In this document: one piece after another, positions 33,196-41,156 of the stretch
How positions within the stretch are numbered: the first letter of the stretch is position 1
Layout: each line of letters starts with the position of its first letter
Assembly: GCA_949283695.1 (NCBI GenBank)
Contig: CASDTX010000034.1
Coordinates: 1-41,233, forward strand
Source of the DNA: an uncultured Eubacteriales bacterium
GTDB lineage: Bacteria > Bacillota > Clostridia > Lachnospirales > Lachnospiraceae
Reading direction: 5' to 3'
Length of the DNA stretch: 41,233 nt
Position numbers and translations under genes: made by a program
Notes under the pieces: model-generated
Seen by the model: the letters and a program-made list of their open reading frames with translations, nothing else
What the model was told of the DNA's origin: nothing
Databases searched by the model: none

Positions 33196-33217
33196 TTTTT
33201 CGTAATGGTAATATAAT
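33189..33217 (+). promoter_or_regulatory. Promoter of glmM
   Basis: TTGTAA (33189-33194), 17-bp spacer, perfect TATAAT (33212-33217). Expected start near 33224, giving a leader of about 70 nt. Confidence 0.8.
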
Positions 33218-33294
33218 GTGAATATGTTTGGAAAAAGGATATGGATACTCCGGATCCGGCATAAATATTATGGAAGATAAAGAGGAAGATCATT

Positions 33295-34638
33295 ATGGGA
33301 AAATATTTTGGAACGGATGGTTTCCGCGGAGAAGCAAATGTAGTTCTGACAGTAGAGCACGCATTTAAAGTGGGACGCTACCTCGGATGGTATTTCGGAC
33401 AGGATCACAAGGCAAGAGTTGTGATCGGAAAAGATACAAGAAGGAGCAGTTATATGTTCGAATACGCGCTTGCAGCGGGACTGACGGCATCCGGAGCAGA
33501 CGCATATCTCCTTCATGTTACCACAACGCCAAGTGTTTCTTACGTTGTGAGGACAGAAGATTTCGACTGCGGCATCATGATCTCTGCAAGCCATAATCCG
33601 TATTATGACAACGGAATCAAGGTTATCAACAGTGCCGGACATAAGATGGAGGCTGAGGTTGAGGATAAGATCGAAGCCTATATTGACGGTGAGACAGAAG
33701 AACTTCCGCTCGCTACGAAGGAGAATATCGGGCGTACGGTTGATTATGCTGCGGGCAGGAACCGCTACATCGGCCATCTGATCTCTCTGGCAACACGTTC
33801 CTTCAAGGATATGAGGATCGGACTTGACTGCTCTAACGGAAGCGCCTTCTCCATCGCGAAGAGTGTGTTCGACGCGCTGGGCGCGAAGACGTATGTGATC
33901 AACAATGAGCCGAACGGAACCAATATTAATACAGACTGCGGTTCTACACATATCCATGTACTCCAGGAATTCGTGAAAGAGAAGAAGCTGGATGTGGGCT
34001 TTGCCTATGACGGAGACGCGGACAGATGTATCGCTGTAGATGAGAACGGCAGCGTAGTAGACGGCGACCGTATTATGTATGTATGCGGCAAATATCTGAT
34101 GGAGCAGGGGCGTCTGGAAGGAAATACGATTGTCACAACTGTAATGTCCAATCTCGGTCTCTATAAAGCATGCGATAAGATCGGCATGAAATACGAGCAG
34201 ACCGCAGTGGGTGATAAATACGTTTATGAGAACATGCTGAAGAACGGATTCGTACTGGGCGGCGAGCAGTCCGGACATATCATTTTCAGCAAGCATGCCA
34301 GAACAGGCGACGGCATCCTGACATCACTTATGATCATGGAAGTCATTCTCGAGAAGAAGCAGACACTGGGCACGCTGGCAGATGAGGTGAAGATCTTCCC
34401 GCAGCTGCTGAAAAATGTCCGTGTAAAGGATAAGAAGACCGCAAGAGAAAACCCGGCAGTTCAGGCAGCTGTACAGAAAGTTGCTGACGATCTGGGAAGC
34501 GACGGACGTATCCTCGTGCGCGAGAGCGGCACAGAACCGGTGATCCGTGTGATGGTAGAGGCTGCTTCTGATGAGATCTGCGAAAAATATGTAGACAGCG
34601 TGGTAGACGTTATCAAAGCAGAAGGCTTAACAGAATAG
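33295..34638 (+). CDS. glmM: Phosphoglucosamine mutase
   Basis: 447 residues, complete. FGTDGFRGEAN at the N-terminus; the phosphoserine S99 in ISASHNPYYDNGIK; metal-binding YDGDADR; sugar-binding GEQSGH; and the phosphate-binding RESGTEPVIRVM near the C-terminus. It turns glucosamine 6-phosphate into glucosamine 1-phosphate for UDP-GlcNAc and cell-wall synthesis. YYDNG after the active serine and ESGTEP agree with GlmM rather than phosphoglucomutase. GAGGAAG precedes the start. A strong promoter and a strong terminator make it a one-gene unit. Confidence 0.96.
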   Translation: MGKYFGTDGFRGEANVVLTVEHAFKVGRYLGWYFGQDHKARVVIGKDTRRSSYMFEYALAAGLTASGADAYLLHVTTTPSVSYVVRTEDFDCGIMISASHNPYYDNGIKVINSAGHKMEAEVEDKIEAYIDGETEELPLATKENIGRTVDYAAGRNRYIGHLISLATRSFKDMRIGLDCSNGSAFSIAKSVFDALGAKTYVINNEPNGTNINTDCGSTHIHVLQEFVKEKKLDVGFAYDGDADRCIAVDENGSVVDGDRIMYVCGKYLMEQGRLEGNTIVTTVMSNLGLYKACDKIGMKYEQTAVGDKYVYENMLKNGFVLGGEQSGHIIFSKHARTGDGILTSLMIMEVILEKKQTLGTLADEVKIFPQLLKNVRVKDKKTARENPAVQAAVQKVADDLGSDGRILVRESGTEPVIRVMVEAASDEICEKYVDSVVDVIKAEGLTE

Positions 34639-34686
34639 TTCGGAAGACAGTTATAAAATAGAATCTGCCCTTTTGGGAAAACAAAG

Positions 34687-34732
34687 ATCAGGAACAATCC
34701 TAGAATAGACGGGGTTGCTTCCTGATTTTTTT
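34687..34732 (+). terminator. Terminator of glmM
   Basis: ATCAGGAACAATCC (34687-34700) pairs with GGGGTTGCTTCCTGAT (34711-34726) with small bulges. Seven T residues (34726-34732) follow directly. Confidence 0.9.
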
Positions 34733-34975
34733 GTGACTGCGTCCGGTGCGAGAATTCCGCGGGCAAAATTCTTATCTGTAAAGTGATGCATTGTGCATAT
34801 TTGTGAAAGGAATTATAACGAGAAAGAAAAAAATCAGCAAATCATGAGGCTGCAAATTGATCAGCAAATAATTGATTCACATGGAGTTTTTATACATCAC
34901 ATACTGTCAATTGACGATGGCTGAATCCAACGCTAATATCTAAGTATAATTATTTTGTCAGAAAAGGGGATCGCA
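34733..34975 (+). promoter_or_regulatory. Promoter region of the five-gene ABC operon with short repeats
   Basis: A/T-rich stretch with no convincing gene. TTGACG (34911-34916), 17-bp spacer, TAATAT (34934-34939) is the best promoter; a separate TATAAT at 34945-34950 lacks a good -35. The -35 box lies in a perfect palindrome GTCAATTGAC (34906-34915). ATCAGCAAAT occurs twice, 27 bp apart (34833-34842 and 34860-34869), and ATGCA-N3-TGCAT lies at 34786-34798. These may be regulator sites. Confidence 0.5.
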
Positions 34976-35650
34976 ATGGGAAAAAGGGTATTTGCGGCAT
35001 TTATCGCTGCTGTATTATTAGCTGGATGCAGTTCTGCACAGCCACCGTCTGATACCGAAAGGTCTGCTGAGAATTCAGAAGCGGATAGCCAAAAGGAGGC
35101 GCCGGATCCGGACTGGGAGCCGGAAGAGATTCTGGCTGATCCGCAGATTGTCTCTGATGTGAAAGCTGTGACAGAGATCGGGGAGACGATTACAATCGAC
35201 TATCTGGAAGAGTCGGGGATCTTGTATGATGTTGTAGTTACGCGTGCATATGTAACGCAGAAGCTTGAGGAAGATGCGGGAGAATGGACGGAAGTGGGAC
35301 TGAACGGGGTTCCTCTTGAAGGGACACAGCTGCAGGACGGGTACCGGGCTGTATATATTGAATTTACAGCTGCGAATTTGGCGGAAGATGTGCTGAAGTA
35401 CCCTGCGGGGACGATTGGCGTCTATATGGAAAATGAGGGGCAGCTTCTCCAGGCATCGATTGATCTGGGATATAACAGCCGGGAGAGTGTAGGTAAATCT
35501 GCAAACATAACAGAGATCGAGCCGAAGGCCAGGGAAGATTTCAGGATCGGCTATATATTAGATCCGTCCAGCGACAGCTGCCCGCTGTTTTTGGAAGTAA
35601 GTGGTGCGTCAACGGACACGGAATTTATTTTAGTACCCGTGGAGGGGTGA
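34976..35650 (+). CDS. Lipoprotein of an ABC-transporter operon, unknown function
   Basis: 224 residues from the ATG at 34976 (AGGGGA upstream; the frame is open from a TTG at 34955). The signal peptide ends VLLAGC with the lipid-bearing cysteine at 18, then a linker rich in Ser, Glu, Asp and Pro. The mature domain is predicted mostly beta: ETITIDYLEESGILYDVVVTRAYV and YRAVYIEFTAANLAEDV, the second like the Ig-type strand pair of DUF4352-type proteins. I do not recognise the exact family. It begins an operon of five genes and should sit on the outer membrane face next to the transporter. Confidence 0.75.
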   Translation: MGKRVFAAFIAAVLLAGCSSAQPPSDTERSAENSEADSQKEAPDPDWEPEEILADPQIVSDVKAVTEIGETITIDYLEESGILYDVVVTRAYVTQKLEEDAGEWTEVGLNGVPLEGTQLQDGYRAVYIEFTAANLAEDVLKYPAGTIGVYMENEGQLLQASIDLGYNSRESVGKSANITEIEPKAREDFRIGYILDPSSDSCPLFLEVSGASTDTEFILVPVEG

Positions 35651-35666
35651 AGAATAGGGAGATGCT

Positions 35667-36488
35667 ATGCTCAACTATATCAAAATCGACCTGGACAGAA
35701 CGCTGCGAAGCAAGGCAATGGCAGCAGCTGTTCTTGCGGGCTGTGTGGTCACTGTACTGCAGATTCTGGTAGATGTGGTGCCGTTTCTGCAGTATCAGCA
35801 GACAAGTGATTTTACGATATTTCCGCTTACTGTTTTTGAGAAATGGATTGGCCTTATGATCGGGGGAATGTTTCCGATCTATTACTATTTTTTTATACCG
35901 ATTGCGGGGGCTGTGCCCTGCGCTTTGAGTATGTATACGGATCGTAAGACTGGCTATGTTAAAAATGTTTTTACAAGGACGAAGAAGCGGAATTATTATG
36001 CGGCAAAGTTTGTGTCTGCGTTTCTCAGTGCAGGAATTGTATCCGCGTTGCCGCAGATTGTCAATCTTCTGATTGTCGCGCTTCTGCTTCCGTCAACTCA
36101 TCCATATCCTGGAATCGGCTACGTGGGAGTGCTTGGAGATGCGTTGTGGGGGGAGATCTTCTATACGGAGCCGTATTTGTATATATTTCTGTATCTTATT
36201 CTGGATTTTGTACTGTATGGGTTGTTTAACACATTGGCGGTCGCGCTGTCTTGGCTGATTAGCAACAGATTTGCCATACTCCTTATTCCGTTTATGGCTG
36301 TAATGCTCCTGGAGTTTGGGACCAAGGCGGCCGGAAGAGCAGAACTGTCAGCAGAAGCTCTGCTAATTCCGCTTCAGAGCAGCGGAGGTGTCTCTTTGTT
36401 CGAGATTACAGCATTGATTGGTTCTATGCTTGCCATTTGTATTGTTTCAGGAGTCTACGGGATATTAAGGAGGGACTGTTATGACTAG
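35667..36488 (+). CDS. ABC-2-type membrane protein (first permease)
   Basis: 273 residues with about six hydrophobic helices (near 16-38, 58-82, 115-140, 172-195, 200-222 and 245-266). The short cytoplasmic N-terminus YIKIDLDRTLRSK and the intracellular MYTDRKTGYVKNVFTRTKKRNYYAAKF segment are typical of ABC-2 permeases of bacteriocin-immunity or unknown type, where the permease partner is encoded near the ATPase. Sixteen bases separate it from the lipoprotein gene, with GGGAG before its ATG. Its end overlaps the next gene by 8 bases. It shows little similarity to the other membrane protein of the operon. Confidence 0.75.
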   Translation: MLNYIKIDLDRTLRSKAMAAAVLAGCVVTVLQILVDVVPFLQYQQTSDFTIFPLTVFEKWIGLMIGGMFPIYYYFFIPIAGAVPCALSMYTDRKTGYVKNVFTRTKKRNYYAAKFVSAFLSAGIVSALPQIVNLLIVALLLPSTHPYPGIGYVGVLGDALWGEIFYTEPYLYIFLYLILDFVLYGLFNTLAVALSWLISNRFAILLIPFMAVMLLEFGTKAAGRAELSAEALLIPLQSSGGVSLFEITALIGSMLAICIVSGVYGILRRDCYD

Positions 36489-37065
36489 ACCGGGAATCAG
36501 TAAATCCGGTGCGGTCCGGCGAGGCGTGGCTGCTGTCATAATATTGATTGCTGCCTATGTTCTGCGATTCCGCTATATCAACAGTCAATTTCCCGAAGGT
36601 ACTCTAACCGTCGTGCCATATGGGGAGACGTACCAGCAGGGAGAGGTTCGGTATACGATCCTCTCGGGAGAGATCGTGACGGCAGCGGAATTTACCAGGC
36701 AATATAACCCCGACATTTATTATAATGACGATATGCCGATCATGATTGTATGGGTTGAAATAGAAAATACAGCGGACGAAGAGCGGAAAATGGGGGTCGG
36801 TGACATGGTTATGACCAGAGGCACCTGGGCAAATGGACAAGATTATTTCGCATTGTGGTATATCAATGGAGAATCATTTGACGGAATGCTTGCCCCTGGA
36901 GAATCGGAACGAATCGGGGTGTCGACAATAGTAAACAATGATATGGATATAATTTTGAAAACCGGGGACGAATGGAGACTGCGTCTGAGCGGATGGCCGG
37001 ACAGAGTAGAAATGGTGATCGAATTGGAAGAAGAGGAGGAGCATGAGAGGAATTATCAGACATGA
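36481..37065 (+). CDS. Membrane-anchored extracytoplasmic protein, unknown function
   Basis: 194 residues. A basic N-terminus and one hydrophobic helix (about 12-29, VRRGVAAVIILIAAYVLRF) without a lipobox suggest an uncleaved anchor. The rest is beta-rich, with IMIVWVEIENTADEERKMGVG resembling the Ig-like strand pair of the lipoprotein at the head of the operon, and an acidic C-terminus. It may belong to a small domain family of unknown function in Lachnospiraceae; I am not certain which. It lies between the two permease genes and overlaps both, by 8 and 23 bases, so it is very probably part of the same complex. Confidence 0.65.
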   Translation: MTRPGISKSGAVRRGVAAVIILIAAYVLRFRYINSQFPEGTLTVVPYGETYQQGEVRYTILSGEIVTAAEFTRQYNPDIYYNDDMPIMIVWVEIENTADEERKMGVGDMVMTRGTWANGQDYFALWYINGESFDGMLAPGESERIGVSTIVNNDMDIILKTGDEWRLRLSGWPDRVEMVIELEEEEEHERNYQT

Positions 37066-37858
37066 CCTTTATGCGGGAATAGGGAAGCAGTGGGGACGGA
37101 TGCTTGTTTTTCCGATCATAATAGGTGTTTGCTGTATGATTGCTGCCGGCCGGGCAGAGGTGATCTTCGGCGAAGGGGCTTGTCTGTCGTTTTCTGAAAC
37201 CGCAGCGTTTATATTTTGTGGGGTACAGCCGTATGCAGTTGCTAGGGAAGCGGCCCAGCCATTTGAGGTCCCGATTTTTTGGATTGCAGTGCAGTTATAT
37301 ACTGCCTATATTATCGGGAGCTATCCGCTGCATGATATGCGGATGTACGGCATCAATATGCTGATACGGACAAAGAGCCGCAGAAAATGGTGGTTGGGGA
37401 AGGTGCTGTGGACAGTGGCTGTCATTCTGCTGCTCTATCTTATGGCTGGCCTGGTTGTGTTTCTTGTTTCGGATCACTCCCTGGAACATATGTGGAGGAT
37501 TCGCGGAGAACTTTGGACGCTGTATGACGCAGATCTGTCAGCTTTTAGCAAAGAAGAGATCATTCTTATGACCGTTGTTTTTCCTGTTCTGACTGCAGAG
37601 GCAATGTCGCTGATTCAGCTTTTTCTGATGTTTGCCGCAGATGCTGTTTTCGCGTATGCCGCAGTGGGATTCCTGTGTATAGGGGGAGCATTTTATGCAT
37701 CCATGTGGTTCCTTCCGAGCTGTTCCATGATTCTGCGTACGATGAAATATGTTCTGAATGGTACGGTTTGGAAACCGCTGATTCTTCTGCAGGCGGCGTG
37801 TATTATATCGGCGGCAGCAGGGTGTGTGACTGTTGATAGAAAGGACTGGCTGGAATGA
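37043..37858 (+). CDS. Multi-pass membrane protein (second permease-like subunit)
   Basis: 271 residues with about six hydrophobic helices. An intracellular loop INMLIRTKSRRKWWLGKVLW after the second or third helix resembles the one in the first permease (KNVFTRTKKRNYYAAKF), so the two may be distant relatives working as a pair. GAGGAGG precedes the ATG. The gene overlaps its upstream neighbour by 23 bases and the ATPase gene by 4 (ATGA). I assign it as the second membrane half of the ABC system; no specific family was recognised. Confidence 0.7.
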   Translation: MRGIIRHDLYAGIGKQWGRMLVFPIIIGVCCMIAAGRAEVIFGEGACLSFSETAAFIFCGVQPYAVAREAAQPFEVPIFWIAVQLYTAYIIGSYPLHDMRMYGINMLIRTKSRRKWWLGKVLWTVAVILLLYLMAGLVVFLVSDHSLEHMWRIRGELWTLYDADLSAFSKEEIILMTVVFPVLTAEAMSLIQLFLMFAADAVFAYAAVGFLCIGGAFYASMWFLPSCSMILRTMKYVLNGTVWKPLILLQAACIISAAAGCVTVDRKDWLE

Positions 37859-38508
37859 AGATAGAGATCAGAAATGTAACAAAGGAAATCAAAGGCGCAA
37901 AAGTACTTCATCAGATCAACCTGGAATTTACAGGCGGAAAGATCTATGGGCTGCGCGGGAAGAATGGGTCGGGGAAAACTATGCTCCTGCGTGCAGTAAG
38001 CGGACTGATCCAGGTGTCAGAAGGGGAGATCCGTGTGAATGGCAAAGTGCTGGGCAAGGACATGGCGTTTCCGGAAAGTATCGGTATCTTAATCGAGCAT
38101 CCTTCGTTTATCGACAGCTTTTCCGGATATCGGAATCTGAAGGCTCTGGCTGATGTTACGAGGCGAATCGGAGAGGAAGAGATCCGTTCCTGGATAACAA
38201 AAGTGGGACTGGATCCGTATGATAAGAAGAAGTATAAGAAGTATTCTCTGGGAATGAAGCAGCGTCTTGGAATCGCGGCAGCCGTGATGGAGAAACCGGA
38301 TATTATCCTTCTCGATGAACCGATTAATGCGCTGGATGAGTCTGGGGTGGAAGTGATCAGACAGGTGATGCTGGAGATGAAAGATCCGGAGAGAATTATT
38401 ATAATTGCCTGTCATGACAAGGAAGAGTTAGAGCTTTTGTCTGATGAGATCATTGAATTATCAGAAGGCAGAGTTACCGGAAGGTACTGCCTGGAGAAAC
38501 GAGTATAA
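37855..38508 (+). CDS. ABC transporter ATP-binding protein
   Basis: 217 residues with the complete ATPase set: Walker A GKNGSGKT (about 35-42), signature YSLGMKQR, Walker B DIILLDEP followed by INALDE (D loop), and switch histidine in ACHDKEE. In the exporter-type group of small ATPases (about 210-230 residues) that drive ABC-2 permeases, as in bacteriocin-immunity and antibiotic-resistance systems. The Q loop is represented by the GILIEHPSF region, with the usual Q apparently replaced by E (IEHPSF is common in the BcrA-like group). It is the last gene of the operon, and a strong bidirectional terminator follows. Confidence 0.92.
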   Translation: MKIEIRNVTKEIKGAKVLHQINLEFTGGKIYGLRGKNGSGKTMLLRAVSGLIQVSEGEIRVNGKVLGKDMAFPESIGILIEHPSFIDSFSGYRNLKALADVTRRIGEEEIRSWITKVGLDPYDKKKYKKYSLGMKQRLGIAAAVMEKPDIILLDEPINALDESGVEVIRQVMLEMKDPERIIIIACHDKEELELLSDEIIELSEGRVTGRYCLEKRV

Positions 38509-38528
38509 CAAGCGTTTGTGCGGAAAAT

Positions 38529-38586
38529 AGAACTCCCTGTTCTTATGCTTGATTGATTCAAGCAGGGAACAGGGAGTTCTGTTTTC
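38529..38586. terminator. Bidirectional terminator between the ABC operon and the amidase gene
   Basis: AGAACTCCCTGTTC (38529-38542) pairs with GAACAGGGAGTTCT (38567-38580), and an inner GCTTG/CAAGC stem closes the loop. TTTTC follows on the plus side and ATTTTCC on the minus side. Confidence 0.9.
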
Positions 38587-38624
38587 TGATCAGAGCTGCG
38601 AAGGGAATAAAACTGCCGAAAAGG

Positions 38625-39458
38625 TCATTCGGCCACGATGACTGTCTGATATCCGGCGGCCCGCAGCAGACGTTCCATTTCCGCGGCCTGATCCAGCGTG
38701 GAGAAGGTACCTACTGTTACCCGGTAGAGTCCGTCGCCAGGAGTGATCACAGCCGGGAAATCCTGTTGAAGCAGTTCTTTCTGAAGCCGGTCGGCATTCG
38801 CCACATTGCGGAAAGCACCGGCCTGGACTGTATAGCCGGAAGCGGGGATGGGACGGTTCTGCTCCGGCGGGATTTCCGGTCCCATGGATCCGGGTGGTAC
38901 GGAAGTGCCGTTATCCCACTCACCGTTCATCTGAAGCGTATCCAGGATCCCTTCTGCGATTGCCAGTGCGATGTCATCGAAATTGTCATCAAAGAGTTGA
39001 TTGTCTATATCGGAATTGATGAATCCGACTTCCACGAGAACGGCCGGCATGCGGGTGCGGCGAAGGACGACCAGCCCGGGCCGTTCTTTTACCCCCAGAT
39101 TGACGAATCCCACAGCTTCAAGCTGTTCATTTATGTTCTCTGCCATCTGCAGTTTGATGCCAGACTTGTTGTAGACCAGGGATTCGACCCCGGAGACTGT
39201 ATTGTCTGTCGGGTAGGAGTTGCGGTGGATGGAGATGAAGAAATCGACTCCGGCCTGGTTGGCCTCCATTGCTTTCTGGTAGGGGGATTCATATACGTCT
39301 GTTGTACGTGTGTATAGAACATCTAGTCCCCGGCCCTGAAGAATCTCGCCTATGGCGAGGGTAAGAGCAAGGGTATCATCCTTTTCCTGTCTTCCGTTGT
39401 ATACTGCTCCCGGATCGCGGCCTCCGTGTCCGGCATCGAGCATGATAGAATAGGGCAT
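38625..39458 (-). CDS. N-acetylmuramoyl-L-alanine amidase with SPOR domain (CwlC-like)
   Basis: 277 residues from the ATG at 39458, which directly precedes the first strand (MPYSIMLDAGHGG). Zinc ligands H11, E25 and H78 and the catalytic E143 (LVEVGF) define an Amidase_3 domain (1-178). A Pro/Gly-rich linker leads to a SPOR domain (about 208-277) that binds denuded glycan strands. There is no signal peptide. The same set (no signal, amidase, C-terminal peptidoglycan-binding part) is seen in Bacillus CwlC, which dissolves the mother-cell wall from inside late in sporulation. That role is inferred. A farther start at 39506 would add 16 residues without a signal either. Confidence 0.88.
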   Translation of the reverse strand: MPYSIMLDAGHGGRDPGAVYNGRQEKDDTLALTLAIGEILQGRGLDVLYTRTTDVYESPYQKAMEANQAGVDFFISIHRNSYPTDNTVSGVESLVYNKSGIKLQMAENINEQLEAVGFVNLGVKERPGLVVLRRTRMPAVLVEVGFINSDIDNQLFDDNFDDIALAIAEGILDTLQMNGEWDNGTSVPPGSMGPEIPPEQNRPIPASGYTVQAGAFRNVANADRLQKELLQQDFPAVITPGDGLYRVTVGTFSTLDQAAEMERLLRAAGYQTVIVAE

Positions 39459-39504
39459 AGTCGTAGTTCCTTTTCTGATTGATCTATAATAAAGTATGCG
39501 GTCC

Positions 39505-39538
39505 AATGAAAAAGGTGACTGCCGTTTTGGCAGCCACC
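39505..39538 (-). terminator. Terminator of the CorC-type gene
   Basis: On the minus strand GGTGGCTGCC and GGCAGTCACC (plus coordinates 39514-39523 and 39529-39538) form a stem with a 5-nt loop, followed by TTTTTCATT. Confidence 0.85.
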
Positions 39539-39545
39539 GAAGTGT

Positions 39546-40934
39546 TTATGATTTGTTATGTCCGCTGTCTTCAGCAGGGTGTTCCTGAGAATCATCCGGC
39601 TGTTTTCCGTCAGGAGAAGATTTGTCTGTATCAGAAGCTTTGCTTTCGGCTTCCGCAGAATCGTTCCCTTCGCCGCTGTCTCCGGAAGGGAGGTTGATAT
39701 GCACGATTTCGATTCGGTTTTTGTCCAGTGTTTCCACTACCAGCCGAACTCCGTCATCAGTGACAACTTCGTCGCCGGGTTCGGGCATCCGGTCCAGCCG
39801 CTCGATGATAAAGCCGCCGATGGAGTCATAATCCTCCGAGGCGAAGCTGGTATCAAGCCGGTCGTTGATATCATCCAGGTTTACAGAGCCGTCCACGAGG
39901 TACTCGCCCTCTCCGATCTGGCGGATCAGCTCATCTTCTTTCTCGTCATATTCATCATGGATCTCGCCGACGATCTCTTCCAGAATATCCTCTAGTGTGA
40001 TCAGGCCGGCCATCTCGCCGTATTCATCAAGGACAATGGCAATATTGAACGTAGAATCACGCATCTCCACAAGCAGTTCAGAGATACTTTTGTACTCATA
40101 GGTGAAATGAGGCTTGCGCATAATGTCCCGGATATGGAATGTCTCCTTCCGGTCATACAGCAGCAGATCCTTCATATTAATAATGCCGACAATATTATCG
40201 TGGTTGTCTTCGTATACGGGGAGACGGGTAAATTTGTCTTCCCGGAATATCTCGATCAGTTCTTCATAAGTGCTGTTAATATCTGCAAATGTGACATGCA
40301 CCCTGGGAACCATGATATCCTTCGCGTTTGCGTCGCCAAGGTCGAATACGTTATAGATCATCTCTTTCTCGTCAGACTCGATTACTCCGTCTTCGTGGCT
40401 GACATCCACGATCGTTCTCAGCTCATCCTCTGTCATGGATCTGCTGGATGCATTCGGATCGACGCGCATCAGGAACATGATGCCCCTGGAAAACAGATTA
40501 ATAATGAAGATTGCAGGGGTCATTATAATCATAAATATCCGGATGATCGGAATATATCTCAGGGCAAGCTTTTCCGCATTCAGTGTTGCATAATTCTTCG
40601 GTGTGATTTCACCGAATACAAGGATGGCAACAGTGAGGACTGCGGTTGCGATACTGACCATATAGCCGCCGAAAGAATATGCAAGTGATGTGGACAGGGC
40701 GGAGGCGGAAAGATTAACAATATTATTTCCGATCAGAATGGCACTGAGCATTTTGGCGGACTGGTTCTCTGTGATATCAAGGACCAGCTCTGCGCGCTTA
40801 TTCCCAGAATCAGCCAGGGAACGGAGCCGGATCTTATTGACCGACATCAGTGCTGTCTCATTGGACGAGAAAAATGCTGAAAGCATAAGAAGAATTATAA
40901 GTATAATTAATTGAAAACTGTCACCGGAATCCAC
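39546..40934 (-). CDS. CNNM/CorC-HlyC family membrane protein with CBS pair
   Basis: 462 residues. The N-terminal CNNM (DUF21) domain (about 1-185) has three or four helices and motifs SAFFSSNETALMSVNKIRLR, AILIGNNIVNLSASA and VFGEITPKNYA. A CBS pair (about 205-325) has DIMVPRVHVTF and IVLDEYGEMAGLITLEDILEEIVGEI. A CorC_HlyC domain (about 340-420) and a low-complexity acidic tail of about 38 residues follow. Members are linked to Mg/Co efflux or magnesium homeostasis; the old name hemolysin is misleading. The start is GTG at 40934. The AAGGAG at 40948-40953 is 13 bases away, longer than usual. It has a strong promoter and a hairpin in its leader. Confidence 0.93.
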   Translation of the reverse strand: MDSGDSFQLIILIILLMLSAFFSSNETALMSVNKIRLRSLADSGNKRAELVLDITENQSAKMLSAILIGNNIVNLSASALSTSLAYSFGGYMVSIATAVLTVAILVFGEITPKNYATLNAEKLALRYIPIIRIFMIIMTPAIFIINLFSRGIMFLMRVDPNASSRSMTEDELRTIVDVSHEDGVIESDEKEMIYNVFDLGDANAKDIMVPRVHVTFADINSTYEELIEIFREDKFTRLPVYEDNHDNIVGIINMKDLLLYDRKETFHIRDIMRKPHFTYEYKSISELLVEMRDSTFNIAIVLDEYGEMAGLITLEDILEEIVGEIHDEYDEKEDELIRQIGEGEYLVDGSVNLDDINDRLDTSFASEDYDSIGGFIIERLDRMPEPGDEVVTDDGVRLVVETLDKNRIEIVHINLPSGDSGEGNDSAEAESKASDTDKSSPDGKQPDDSQEHPAEDSGHNKS

Positions 40935-41004
40935 GGTTCTTCATTCACTCCTTTTGTTTTGCGGCAGGAGTTCCCGGACGGAACGCTGCCTGATACGTAG
41001 TAAA

Positions 41005-41025
41005 ATATGCCGGAATACGGCATAT
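41005..41025 (-). promoter_or_regulatory. Leader hairpin of the CorC-type gene
   Basis: ATATGCCG (41005-41012) and CGGCATAT (41018-41025) form a perfect 8-bp stem with a 5-nt loop, between transcription start (near 41041) and start codon. In the transcript it is followed by TTTTA, so it could act as a weak attenuator. Confidence 0.5.
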
Positions 41026-41047
41026 AAAATGAGATAGATACGAAAAC

Positions 41048-41076
41048 AGTATACACTCTTTGAACGGATTTTGCAA
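41048..41076 (-). promoter_or_regulatory. Promoter of the CorC-type gene
   Basis: On the minus strand TTGCAA (41071-41076), 17-bp spacer, TATACT (41048-41053). Confidence 0.75.
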
Positions 41077-41156
41077 GAATTCAGTTTTGCTGCCAGTTTT
41101 GAATGGTAAAAATACTTCTGCCTGCCACAAATCTCAAAATTCCTTGAAAAAATAAG

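Noticed and set aside
34844-34924. Possible 26-residue peptide upstream of the five-gene ABC operon
   Set aside because: No ribosome site at a proper distance, the frame runs through the -35 box and palindrome, and the peptide has no bacteriocin-like leader.
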